The notes under the pieces were generated by a model. It worked only from the letters and a program-made list of their open reading frames with translations. It had not been told where the DNA came from and did no database searches. A program made the translations under genes and the position numbers. This document shows, piece by piece, positions 1 to 12,800 of a stretch of DNA of 64,000 nucleotides. This DNA is from Opisthocomus hoazin (lineage: Eukaryota; Chordata; Aves; Opisthocomiformes; Opisthocomidae): positions 72,411,403-72,475,402 of the forward strand of contig NC_134419.1 of assembly GCF_030867145.1 (NCBI RefSeq), written 5' to 3'. Each line of letters opens with the position of its first letter. The first letter of the stretch is position 1.

Positions 1-3000
1 TGTTACCTCAGAGTGGAGCCCAGTTTTCTGCAGTTGGAGTATTCAATTGCATGTTAAATTCACAGTTAAAAGCTCAATGTATTCTTCCTAAACTTCCCCA
101 GCAAGTTTTTCAGGAAGTTAGAGATGTCTCACCCTCTTTGAAGTTTTCATTGCAGCATTTTTCATGTAGCTGAAAAGCTGAACACACTCCAGGTCAGTAA
201 AGCACAAGAAATTTATCGGAACTTCCACAGCACAGCAGTTCAAGGAAAATGCTTTAACAACGCAAAATCTAAAAGCAAAATAAGTGCAAAACTCGCAGTA
301 TGTTTCATAACCATGATTTGCAGTTACCTCATGAGTGCACTTTATCAAAAACACAGCTAATATAATATTAACTACCGCAACAAGCTCCTGAGGTTTAAAC
401 ACACGCCCCTCAGACTGCACGCAAGAAGACCTTTAGTCGGTGTTCGTAAAAGTCAAGAACACAACGTGCCTCAACTACTCACATCACGTTTCATTGTTTG
501 TGATGCTTCACCAGAGGTTTCTGTTTCTTGGTGAGATGTGCACAACACGAGTCCTCCACGGGTGTGCACACAGAACAACTTCGGCACCAGTTTCCAGATG
601 TCCTTCCGGCAATGAGATGTTTATCTGCAAGAAACCAGCATCCACTGTCTAATCCTCAAAGCTGCCACCAGAGCCATAAAAAAAGATCACAGGTCTACAA
701 AATATTATTGAAAGACTTGGGTTTTAATTAGAGAATTAGACTCAGGGCAAGCATGAGACTAGTCTTCAGATACGGCAAAAGCTGTCAGAAGCAGGAATGG
801 GGTGGAATATTCCTGGGTTCTCTAGAGGTAGGACAGCCACAGAGAGTCAGAGTTGACATTATGTAAAACTTTGGAAAGGTGAGGACAGCAAAACACAAAT
901 AAACTGCGTGGGTAGGCAGCACTATTGCAGCATCAGAAGGTTTGAAACCAGATTAAACAGAAGCCTTATCAGGCAGAATTGATACTGTCTTGCCACAGGA
1001 AGGTGAGCTAGTTGATGTCTGAGGTCCTTTCCAGCTACATGCAACGCTTTGACAGAGCTGCAACTGCAGTCAGCCAAAATACTGGATGGATCTGCACAGA
1101 GACAGATTAAAAAAAAAATGGGAAAAAAATCTACAGCCACAACTAATACTATATACTGCCTGACTCTGAAGGAGAGAAACGATAAATGCCTCTGTGGGAT
1201 GTGATCACTGTATTTTGGCATCTCTCAGTCCTGTAGAATCTTTGGTAAGTGTGGCACTTTTTGATTTTCAATGTAACGCGTCTCACCTCTAAGACAAAAC
1301 AAACAAACTAAAATTATAATTTAAATGTGTTTTGGAACGCCCTCAACAATGTTACCTGATCCTTCAAATGCCTTTCACAATTATCACACTTAAATACTGA
1401 TCTTGTTGCCCTGAGCTGACAAAATATCTGTTCCCCTGCCCACCTATGTACTCCTTGCTAAGGGCCTTTTCATGGACAAGGCAGCTAGCTGTGCATTCCC
1501 AACACCCTGCAGACACTGCTGCCATCTGGGACCTCTGCTTACACAAGGAGCACCTGAAGAGGATGCTGCAATGTCATTCATGGAAAAACACACTTACAGG
1601 AACCCCTGCAGATGTCATGCAGGACCAGCACGTTCTCTGCTGGATTCAGCTCTGCTCACAGCTGATGTCTTTCAACTCCGTAAGAGTCGATAGTGATCTG
1701 GATAAAGTGTGCATGTGTCGGAGTGGGGAACGGGCTGAGGAAATAGATCCATTACGATTGTCACTAGATGAAAAATCTCTGTGAACAAGACATTGCACTG
1801 CAGTGCTTTAACTGCAGCTTTGGTACGTGTCAGCAAGTACGCAGCGATGGGATATGCACGGTATGCAGCGTGCTCGTGTGGGGGAAGCATCAGGTCAGCA
1901 TTGAAGCTGTTCTTTGTACTACAGAGGAAGAGGATATGTTCAGTCTGCTGTCCGCTCTTATCAGCTGATGGCAGACGGAAGTTCCTACTAGAGGTGCAGA
2001 GCTTATTCCTCAGAGGGAAGGAAATACTCCTTGTTGTCCTAAGGAAAGGGAGAGTCACCTTTCTAACTGTTTCAATTACTACAGTTTAGCAAACTGGCAT
2101 TCACAGCTGTCGGTCTCACCACTCCTTTCTACTTTGAAACCTTCTCTACCTTCAGTTGCTGCTAGCGCACACCAATGCCTCCGTCCTCCGACAGTCAAAG
2201 AGGGTTCCTTTGGTTTCCTTACACTCAATCCAGCATCATCCTCCTTTCACTTGTAGGCTCTGCTGCAGCACACAATATTCCCAGAGTAAGCTTACACTGA
2301 ATTTTTCATTCCCCCACGTTGATGCAAGCTCACCTGTGGACCCTGACAGTAGGATCATAGTGGTTGCAATCTACTAAGTTCCCAAAACAATTTTTTGCCA
2401 TGACACGGTAGCAAACACTACATTCTGGTTTGATTACTTCTGCTCTGGGCACAAAGCCAGCGCTCCTGGGATAAGCATCTAGTAAACTTTCCCTATTGTT
2501 ACAGTCCCTGAAAAAAATGAGAAAACAGATACCACTTCAAAATTACAGCCAGCACCTACACAACTGTATGTCAAACAAAGAAGATACAGAACTTCTTGGT
2601 TTGCAGAAAAATGTTTGCAGTTAACTAACTTAATATACCGCAATTAGTCTCTTTGTATCAGTGAGGTATATGCTCAGCTGCTTTTGATACACCCCTTGGT
2701 GATGCTGAGACCATCTTACTTTTTTTTATCCATAAGCACATGTTAAGTCACAGGTATGAAAACTGAATTGTCACGAACTCATACATGACAAGTACACCAT
2801 GACCATATTCGCCTGCCCAGAGGCTACTCTGCACTCCTGACATTTGCATTTTCAGGATGGCATAAGACAGTTTTTGCTGCAAGAAAGTGGTCTTTGCATC
2901 TGCAGAACCGCACAGGCTGTACCTTTGTTTGAATGCCCACTTGCAGATCTCTAATTTGAAGGAAAAAAAACAAAGCACAAAATTCTGCCCCCTCAATACC

Positions 3001-4664
3001 GTGTTGCCCCGCTACAGCGGTCCCACCACAAAAATGTTTCTGTGTATTAGAACACAGAAAGGGATGAATTTGAACTAATAAAACTGAATTTATCCCTAAA
3101 AAAGTTTAAGTAAGTGCAAGTTTTCCAACATCAGTACCTAACGAGATGATTGGCAAATAACTGCTCTGAATCCGTTACACAAAGCAGCTGCAGTTCTCAC
3201 TGACTTACCCAAACTGCATCTCCTGAAAATCAGGCAGCTCTTGCACTGAGTAAGGGGACTCTGAATCCGTTGTCCTCAAGACAGATGTCTGGCTGGTGTT
3301 TAACGTAGCTGCTTAGGAGCTACGAAGCTACTGCGAGAACCTTGCTGGGGAAGCTCGACATTGCAGTCATGGAGGTTGTTTAAGAAGTTGTTTTATTCCA
3401 CAGCTATTAACATGAAAACACCACCTGCAAATTTCAGTAAGGATTTACGTGATCTTTGGTAGAGCCAACAATTTATACAAACTCCTTCCTACCAAGATGG
3501 GGCTGTAACTTTAAATATAAATAGACCTCATACGAGAAAACCCTAAGGTTTAGAAAAAAGTCCAGTGAAAGGACCAAATTCTGAACGCACACACGTGAAA
3601 CTCCCCTGGAAACCAGAGTAATGTGCTGGAACACTGAAAGCAAAATTTGGTTCTTAATGTGTCCTTGAAGACTGTAATTATATTTCCCATTGTACTAGTA
3701 ACATTAATTGAATGTTTAGCTGAAATCAAGTTCGTTACAAGTTAAATACAGTACCTAGCCTATTAGGATGGTGTTTATAATTATAGTCATAAAGCACTTG
3801 TAAAACATCTTCATTGCAGCAAATAGGTGGAAGTGGGGTGTAGTGGCTGCTACGCATCTCAGTTCATTCTCTGCATCTTTGCATCTGAGCAGCACTTCAG
3901 ACTAAGGTCACATCACCACTGAATCGTCTCCACAGCTAGCACCAACACTCCTGAATTTGAGAGGGACACGGCCTGCAACAGTTAGCAGAAAAATATAATA
4001 CTGCACAAACTGTTGCACAAATTAGCAAGGTCCAGCTGCAACGTTCCTCGATGTAGAAACACACAGTAAAGACGTATGCTCTCATGCAAATACACCTGGT
4101 TGCTGTCCAGCTTACTGGCCTGATGATATAATTCTAGCAATAAACCAGCCTTTGACAAGGCCCAAGAGACTACAGTCCTCTCTAATACACCAATTTTTAT
4201 ATTTGATTTCCCAGCTCTCTCAAAGCAGCTTTACAGAAAATACCTAATCTGCTTTTGGTCTCATCCAAAGTCTTTCTGTCTTAACTCCAGCCAATGCCCT
4301 ACTCTGAGCTACACCAGCTTCGGTGGAAGCTGGGTAATGCCTAGCAGTGGACTTCTACCTCAGGCACATATGGAGACCCCCCAGAAAGTCCAAAAGTGAG
4401 CTAAAAATGCAGCGGCCTCTCGTCGAAGAGTTGTGTGTGCTGCGCAGGGGCCTGCAAGCCCTTGGCCAGCACTCCAGGTGTCCACACATCTAAAAGGCTG
4501 AAGAAATCTGAGCAGCAGCACATTGAGTTGATGTCACTTTTGTTCAGTTACGTGTATGAAGGAGTATCCAAACGCAAGTACAACCACTTGGCCTGTCTCA
4601 CTTTCAAAATAAATTAGGTTTCTTTTTATAGTCCTTTTTCATAAAAATAGTAACACCCAAAAAG
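1..4664. other. Sequence downstream of HSPA12A, no gene recognised
   Basis: Both strands were read. Open frames are short, unrelated to any family I recognise, and lack plausible splice contexts. Another minus-strand AATAAA occurs near 3393, so the HSPA12A transcript might extend further. No repeats of known class were recognised. Confidence 0.5.
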
Positions 4665-4684
4665 CAAAATTAGTTTTACTGTAT

Positions 4685-4690
4685 TTTATT
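4685..4690 (-). terminator. Candidate HSPA12A poly(A) signal AATAAA
   Basis: Minus-strand AATAAA. About 15-20 nt downstream begins a T-rich then GT-rich stretch suited to cleavage-factor binding. Of the several AATAAA hexamers after the stop it has the best downstream element. The choice is an inference. Confidence 0.4.
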
Positions 4691-6488
4691 TGACATGGTG
4701 GAAGACACAAGAACACTCAAGATACAACCCAGACAAGTTGTGAACAGCTCCAAACATCAGTGAAATCTGAATTTATCTTGCACAGAGGTGAACAAGACCA
4801 CAATGGTTGGTTTTATAATATAGTTTAAGACTATTTCAAGCAGGTGAGTACTGTGACGTTATGCCCAACAACTTTTATACTATTCATCCGCTTAAGCCAC
4901 TTCATGTCATAAATATGCAGCTTATCTTGGCGATTAAATCTCTGCAATATATAATTAGCCTTCTCATAATAATGCATTAAAACTCCTGTATATAAATACT
5001 GGTATATTCATACCAATGTAAACTCTCCTAACCATCACTGCACATTTAATATATTCTAGCACGTCATTCCATCACAATTAGCGCAAACTTTCTGCCTAAA
5101 GTAACTTGGACCGAAACTTGCAAGTTGCTGCTTAGAGCAAAACTTCTGCCAAGACCTTCTGCTTTACCTAAGGATAACAGGTCTTGTCTTTTCAAGATTA
5201 AGTTGCACAATGTCATCTGAAACCCCTACCAAAAAAATGCTCTGCAGGAAATCTCCTGCAGAAGTATCAGAACTACTATTCTAAAAATTACTCATCTCCT
5301 AATAAATTTCATATTAATTTTACAGCCTAACATCCTTTATCAAAATGGGCATCCACATGCCACTTACAAGGTAAAGCTGTTTAACTGGGTTATAGACTAC
5401 AGACCACAGCATAATATTCTACTTACAATTCTAACTCCTTAGAGAGACAAGCTAACTTTCCATTCTTCGATTTAAAGAGGGCAACAAGGACAGCTAGGAG
5501 TTTGTTCAGTAGTTCAGTGCTCTGCAAAGACAAGGTTGATAGTGCTCTCATCAGACTGAAGGAGGAAGTGCACAGATATGCAACCGCATTTTACAGTTAC
5601 CGTAATTTCAGCAACAAACCCCTGCTTGGATCCAGATGGGATCTCACAAAAGGTGAATAAGAAAGGGCAGAGAATCACTACTGTGCAGGGAACTATGCTT
5701 CAGCAGAGCGGCAGAAAACTACCCTGAGAATTCCCTACAGACAGGCTGAAAACAAGCACAAAAATCACGGGCCACCTGATCTTGCAGCTCACCTCCTCTT
5801 CAGCAGGGAGAGGGGGAGGTTGCAGCCGTTTATTAGACCAAATTCTGTGTTAACTTAAGGCCACTGGAAACTAATCTGTGCAGAATTGGACCAAGTAAGT
5901 TTAACACAGGATGCAAAGACACCAAAGCTTACTTTTCTTTAAGAATTTTGTCTCTTGGTAAATGGTAGTGGTAGACAAAGACTGGGTCTTACCTGCAGCT
6001 ACAATAAACCAGTGTTGCCTGGCTTTGGAAGGTGGTTCTGTGTTTGGGTTTTTTTAATCTAGAGAAGATCCTTAATAAAACCCCAAAACCTAGTGAAGAA
6101 GCTGTATATCCTGATCATACAATCTAATTTTATCTTGGTTTTACAGGAGAATTCATCCATTATTATGATGAACTGCTGGAGATGGAACGGTCACCATCTG
6201 AAACAAAGAAATGAAAATCCCAGCAACATACCAGTGCATCTGTGCAATATGCTTAGCTGGTATGACTTGCATTGCAGGAAGAATGTTGTATTCTCTGACA
6301 CACCAACATTTCTTTCCTATTATTATAAGATCAGCCTTTTACATTTCATATCTTAACATCTTTAAAAGCCTATAATTACAGAAGCTGATTGAGAAACTAT
6401 GTTATTTAAAATTAACAGCTGAATAAAATCAACAGAGGCAAAGAGCATTTTTATACAAGAAAATAGCACTGTAGAAAGAAAGAGTCTG

Positions 6489-6508
6489 TACAATATTTAA
6501 ATATTGTA
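6489..6508. repeat. 20-bp perfect AT-rich palindrome
   Basis: TACAATATTTAAATATTGTA is its own reverse complement. It falls in the probable HSPA12A 3' UTR, where it could form an AU hairpin or simply be AT-rich sequence. Confidence 0.9.
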
Positions 6509-7599
6509 TATACATAAAATTATATTGTTCATAACTCATCTTAAAGTTTCTCTTGTTTGTAAACCATGGAAAGCAACACACAAAAAAATCCCAGTATTTA
6601 GCTTTTAAAGCATTTAGCAGGCAGCAGGAAACTGAATGCTAGCAAGCACGGTTTGTAATTATAGAAAGTATCCAGCCGGATACTGTGACTAGCATTCTCC
6701 ATAGTCCTTTTTTTTTTTTCTTTTTTTTTTTTTTGTTAAAGCTGAATGTAGAAGAGATTTCACATTCAGCTGGGGAATTCTGCAGGAGACACAGAAAATT
6801 CAATGGGAAAATGCAGCAGATCAGTTCTGCAGCTCATTACCGTGGCAAAACTCCAGGCTAAACACAGAAAGCTTAAGTGCAGGACTGGAACACAAATTAG
6901 TGAAATAATTGATAAAGATTTCATGTCCCAAAAGTGCCAGTAATGGATTTAACTCATGCTCAACTTATTAGAAAGGAAGATTTAGTTTAACAATTAACAT
7001 TGCAAAGTTTAAAAAATGTAATGAATTCCAGCAGGTAACCAGGCAGCTCTGTATAAATGCTCTGAGTGTGTCAGCATTTTAGGGTGATTCTACAGGTTAG
7101 GATCAGTCTGCCAATCTGGAGTGGGATCTGGGCTTGAATCTGAACTTGCCACTTCATGGCAGATACAGACTGCAGGTTTCAGAAGTTACACATCTGTAGC
7201 ATTTTGCTAAAATAAAAACTGTTCCAGTTGCAGAATAAATTTTCCAGGTGAACGTGCTTAAGAAAATATTTCCAGAAAGTTATTATTTGGGAAACAAGAC
7301 GCTACCCTGCCCATCATCGTATTTCACCTGCATTAGAGTCGCGTGCTCATAGCCACGTAAGGCATGCTTTCTTTAATGCTATTTGCAGTTTCTTTCTCTT
7401 GGCCTTCCACTTTACTGGCCATTCAACTCAACCCAGAAATATCTTTTCCTGAATTAAAATGTTTGCTACTCAGAATTTATTATGCTACTTTTAATGTGGA
7501 CATTTTCTCTTTTAGGTTGTTTAAATCTTCCTGGACAGTCATCATCTACTTGTACTGACAAATCTTAACACATGGATTAACAAGAAAGGAAATATAACC

Positions 7600-8437
7600 A
7601 CTTGGAGAAGTGCTTGATAAACCAGACGGGTCAGAGAGACCTCGACAGGCTGGAGGAATGTGCAGACAGGAACTTCATAAAGTTCAACTATGGGAAGTGC
7701 AAAGTCCCGCACCTGGGGAGGAACAACCCCACACACCAGTACACGCTGCGGGCCAACTGGCTGGGAAGCAGCTTGGCAGAAAAAGACCTCGGGGACTTGG
7801 TAGACACAAAGTTAAAGCGTGTGCCAGCAATGTGCCCTTGCAACAAAGGCAGCCAGCAGCTCCCTGGGGTGCATTAGGCAGAGCACTGCCAGCAGGTCAA
7901 GCAAAGCGATTATTCCCCTTTACTCAGCCCCGGTGAGACACCACATCTGGAGTGGCAGGTCCAGTGTTATACTTCTCAGTACAAGAGAGACATGGAGACA
8001 CTAGACTGAGTCCAGCAAAGGGTCACGAAGATGATGAAAGGACTGGAGTATCTGTGATATGAGGAGAGGCTGAGAGAGCTGAGACTGTTTAGACTTGAGA
8101 AGGGGATGCTAGGAATGTGTATAAATGCCTGATAGAAGACAGTAAAGAAGATGGAGCCAGATTTCTCAGAGGTATCCGGTGAAGGAACAAGAGGCAATGG
8201 TTACAAACTGAAACGGAAAAAATTCCTTTTAAACACAAGAAAAAACTTCTCTGCAGTGAGGGTTGTCAAATACTGGAACAGGTCACCCAGAGATGTTTAG
8301 GCACCTCCACCTTTGGAGATACTTAAAACTGGACAGAGTATCCTGCTCTAGCTGACACTGCTTAGAGCTGAGAGGTAGGACCAGAAGATCCATGGATGTC
8401 ATCTCCAACCTCAACTATTCTGTGATTCTATGATTTC
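7600..8437 (+). mobile_element. CR1 LINE fragment 1 (old, 5'-truncated)
   Basis: Decayed 3' part of a CR1 non-LTR retrotransposon on the plus strand, antisense to HSPA12A. The early part (7602-7877) still reads as the end of the reverse-transcriptase ORF (DLDRLEECADRNFIKFNYGK, then SSLAEKDLGDLVDTKLK). The later ORF2 tail is recognisable but broken by indels and stops. The 3' end has the CR1 hallmark tail repeats (ATTCTGTGATTCTATGA, about 8417-8433). No functional protein can be made. Confidence 0.9.
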
Positions 8438-9250
8438 AGATGGAGACTAATAAAAATAAGTTTAGAAGACCCAAAAATGGAAATAGCTTTGTTCTTAATA
8501 ATTTTCATCAATTTACATTGATGGTAATGCTAGCTATTTAATCCCACAGCTAGTTCTGAGAGCTTTGACATGAAGGCCTTGTTTTCAAATTGGAACAATC
8601 AATATTAGGGTCCTAAAACATATATATACATTTCCTAAATCTAATTTCAAGTATTTCTGAGGATTTTCTTTTCAGTAGGATCTCAGAATTTAAGAAACTC
8701 AATTCCCATTTCTCTAAGTTATTGATTTTCAGCACTTAAAATTTTGAAAGCACAGGGCAAAATCAGAAGAAAAAAGAATACTATAGACTACTAATTTGTT
8801 CCCATTGCCAGAGGATGGTGCTGTTTAAACAGATAGCCCACACAGATATGCCCCCTAACATGGGTTAGTGAGTTTTTCTTGGGAGGAAGAGGAAGAAGAA
8901 GAACATGAATAAGAACAAGGCAAAGAGATTACGATTTCATATCTTTATAACTAATCTTCAGGACTCAACAATAATCAGTAATTACTTAATAAAGGTAGAT
9001 CTTTAAGCATGCTTGAGTAACTTGGGAATTTTTACTACCTCTGGAACTTTCGCTCCCAAAACTCTTTAAGGGTCTTTCAAAATCCAGCCTTTGGTCATCA
9101 AAGGGCACAAACATGACATACCCCACCTTACCAGCTGTTCTCATATAGCCTGCTGAAATTCAAGTTGATTATGTGACATATGAAAGTCAAAAAAATGGAA
9201 TAGTGAAAGATTCAGTCTCACAAACAGGCTGTGGTGGGGAAAATGAGCTG

Positions 9251-9885
9251 TTAGTAGTTTAAGAAATCAATACCAACTTTGACACTTTTAGAGGTGGCAA
9301 CATCAATGGCCATGGCTTTGATTTCAGTGTCCCCAAACTGCATCAGTGTTTTGATCTCCCGCCGGTTTGGCACTGCAGCATCAGTTCCCGTGAGATCCAA
9401 GCGAAGGGTGCCACACTTCTTCACTCCAGATTCAGTGATGAAGCTGACATTATCTTGTTCTGAGCTATAGATATTGATCACTATTACTAACTGAGAAGGT
9501 TTGGCAGGTGTGTAACTGCGTGTCACAGTTTCTCCAAGGGCTACAGATTGGTCGGCTGAGATAAATTTGTCAAACACATCAGTGCACCAGCGTGTGCCAT
9601 CTTTGATTAGCAGCTTCTCGGGTGGATGCTTCCCTTCCACAAACCGATTGAGCACTCCCACACCGTAGGTGAGCGGTGAACGCCGCACTTTGATGACAGC
9701 AGGGTCTAGACCAAAGAGAACAGCTCCTTTGAGGATAGTGAGCCCCACATCCTGAGGAATGATGACTCGACATCTTGAACCAAAAGCGCTCTGGACAGCT
9801 TGTTGGAGTAAGGGTGATTCGGCGAAGCCACCCACCAGGAACAGAAACTTGACATTGGTCACTTCTGGCTTATCAAACACATCAC
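9251..9885 (-). CDS. HSPA12A: HSPA12A exon 12 (terminal coding exon, adenosine motif and stop)
   Basis: 635 nt: two bases completing Ser, 210 codons and TAA at 9253-9251. It starts [20 protein letters not shown], the adenosine-binding motif. It continues through [40 protein letters not shown] and [20 protein letters not shown] to GIDFLNY. The C-terminal third is a beta-rich segment with no resemblance to the HSP70 lid. Acceptor TTTAG|GTGATG. The open frame runs upstream of the acceptor to 9925 but that part is intronic. Confidence 0.97.
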
Positions 9886-12800
9886 CTAAACAGAAACAGA
9901 GCCCATTCAATATGGGAAAATCCACTGTGACAAGGCAATGCAGGTGAAAGTCCTAATGCTTGAGTGCACTGAATGTCCCATGAACATGCACAAGATCTGA
10001 AACCGCCACATCTATGCCCACACTGCCACTCTCAGCATGCACTGGCTTCACTTCTGTGGTCTCTCCTATACTCTCTGTTTCACTCCAAATAGAAACTTAC
10101 CTCACAGCGTACCATATTTCTGAAGTGGCATTTAAAACAGAATTTTTATTTAGCTTCAACCAGTAAAGGGAGCCAGGGATTTCTTGCAAAGAAATCCTGT
10201 CAGTCACATTGTGAGTAGCAGGGAAACAGACATCATCTTGTCACTGCAAGTATCAGTGGGATATTCCCAAACCTAACCGAATCACATACCCTTTAATGCA
10301 TTCCAGATAAGTCACCCTATTTTAAATTCACTTATTATTTCTGACCCTAACATCTTAACCACAATAAGTATCACCCGCAAAATAATACCTCCTTACATTT
10401 TTACAGATGTTTCTGCTTAGCTTAAGCTCACATCTCCTCTTTCAAGAAAATCATACAGTTCAGTTGTAGGCTCATCCTTTGTTCAAATCACTGAGGCAGC
10501 ACGACTGAGTTATCTGCCACAGCTATTGTCAATTCTAGGGCTCTCCCTCCCTGCTCACATATAAGCTGTTCTGTAGCAGCTGTTTGACTAAGTTGTGACC
10601 TCTGAAATTTACCTAATAATTCCTCACATATAGTGAGCAAAGCTGGATATTCCATTCCAAATAGGATTTAATTCATGCTTTGTAATGTGTAGAACAGCAA
10701 TACTTTGCTCAGTACATATATTATACTCTACTTGATACAAACCCAATCTTCTACCAGGAAGACTTTAAATAATAAATTTCCCAATAAGCCTATGTCACTT
10801 TCCATTACTGGATAAATAAATTCAGTGCTGCTGAAACCATGCCTGGAAGTACTTTTACCATGATGCATCATTTGTTATTTGTGTTTTAGAGATGTCAGTG
10901 ATTTGGACGGTCATGAACAAATGTGACCTTCCACTGAGCAGAAATGAACTAGAGGTCTTAATGGCAAGAATAATCAGAAACTAGTTACATCTCTTGCATT
11001 ATTTAGTTCTTGCCTGAAATGGGAAAAAGAAAAATAGGATCTGGGTTCGACAGTGCATTTCAGCCTTCTGAATGCTTGCAATCCAGAAAGTACAGAAGAA
11101 TTGAAGCTCAGGCAGTAACAGACTGAATCACACTCAATAACTAGTACTAGAGCCAGGTAGGAATACACGTTAAGGTGATGTACCTTACTGTTATTATTTT
11201 GCTAACTACTTTGTAGAGAACCACAAGTTTCAGAACTAAATTCCTTGTCCACAGTTGGTGCGTACTAGGAAGGTTGTCTGACTTGAATTCCAGTTACTGG
11301 GTTGAAACAGGTGAGCAAAGCTTCACTTTCAGCTCAGCCGGAAAGTGGAATTACAGGCAGATACATACTCAGGTGCTGAACGATCTGGTCAATCGTAGGT
11401 TTGAAAAGAGCATTCATTGCATCCGGGCTCATCCTCAGCATTCCCTGGGAGGACCACTTCACAAAGTCCACACTGGAAAAGAACGGTCAGAAAGGACATT
11501 AAACCACTACAGCTGAGCTTTAAGAAACAGCCAAGCACTCACAAGACACACTAAATAAATAAATCAATGAGTTTACAGAATCTGTGTGCACTTTGCTTGG
11601 AAGAAAATGCCTCACCTCACCCTAGCCCCATACCAACTGCAACAATGTAAAATTTCAAGGGAGAAACGTTATTTTTGCTTGTCTAATTGTTGTTTTCTCT
11701 GCCTGATTGCCTTCTGTAGCATTACCAACGCTCAGCTGCTCCCTGAAACAGCTGGCAGTCCATCCAGTGCTCGCTCATCTGAAACAGCACTGATTCATCC
11801 CCAGAAGGGCAACATTTAGATTATAGCAGCAGCAGGCCAAAGCCACTGGAAACACACGAGGAAAACATGTAAGGATTGGAAGCTTCAGAAGGCAGAAGGG
11901 AGCACAGCATTTTTAATGCGGCATAACATTTGCTAAGTGAATCCAGGCACTATGTTATTCCACCACTGATGCACATCCATATAGCTCAGTAATCTCCTCT
12001 ACATTCATGCACATAATATGTCATCTTTATACTCTTTCTATTCAGTTATCCAATTAATTCCATTTTATTTGAAGTGAACACTTAGCATTCCCTAAAATGA
12101 AAATCCCTAAGATAAAAAATACTAAATAAAATCCCTAAAGATTCACCATTAAGACTATTCATAAGAAGGAGATGGTCTTGTGAGAGGGAATATTTCCAGA
12201 AATTTTTAATCATTTCAGAACCTCAGTCTCATGTAGGAAGCGACTCCAAACTGGATTCCAAGTCATTTAGGCTTCAAGTACATATATCAATAACTTCAGG
12301 AAGCGATGTAGGAGTTTCAGCCTGCATGCTACATTCTACATTCACGGGATTAAAAAATGCAGAGATAAGCCAAGGTACAGGTACTAAATATCACTTCTTC
12401 TGCTCTCAGGTCCCAAGCATCCTGCCAGATCTGCAGGCTCTCCTGTTCATTCTCTTTGATGCCATGCTACAGGAGACCTGGAGTTTAATATAACTTCAAA
12501 AGATGCAAAATGCTCACTTCTGCTTTCTCCTCACTTCCCGTGATCTTGTCTTTTAGGGTGCTTTCTTGATACTTACAACCAGGAATTAAAACCTCTGTAG
12601 GGAATTATGTCTCCTCACCTCCTGAGCAAATGATCTAACTGTAGGGCTCCACGCAATAGTGTATGTTTTCACCAGTGATCTTGTGCGTTCATAACTTCCC
12701 TCAAGTCATTAATATACTTACACGTCACATGCAAGATCTTGGATTTGTTCCAGGGTCCAGGCCTCTCTAAATTAAGGTTCTAGGTAACTAACTTCTAGAT

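Larger units (their letters stand above)
4665..9250 (-). other. HSPA12A: Probable HSPA12A 3' UTR (extent uncertain)
   Basis: Non-coding sequence directly after the HSPA12A stop. Minus-strand AATAAA hexamers occur at 7476-7481, 5829-5834 and 4685-4690, and an ATTAAA at 8537-8542. The one at 4685 is followed within about 30 nt by a T/GT-rich stretch (TTTTGCTTTTTGGGTGTT), a good downstream element, so it is the preferred end; this gives a 3' UTR of about 4.6 kb. It would include an antisense CR1 fragment and a 20-bp AT palindrome. Shorter isoforms ending near 7460 are also possible. No transcript data were available. Confidence 0.5.
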
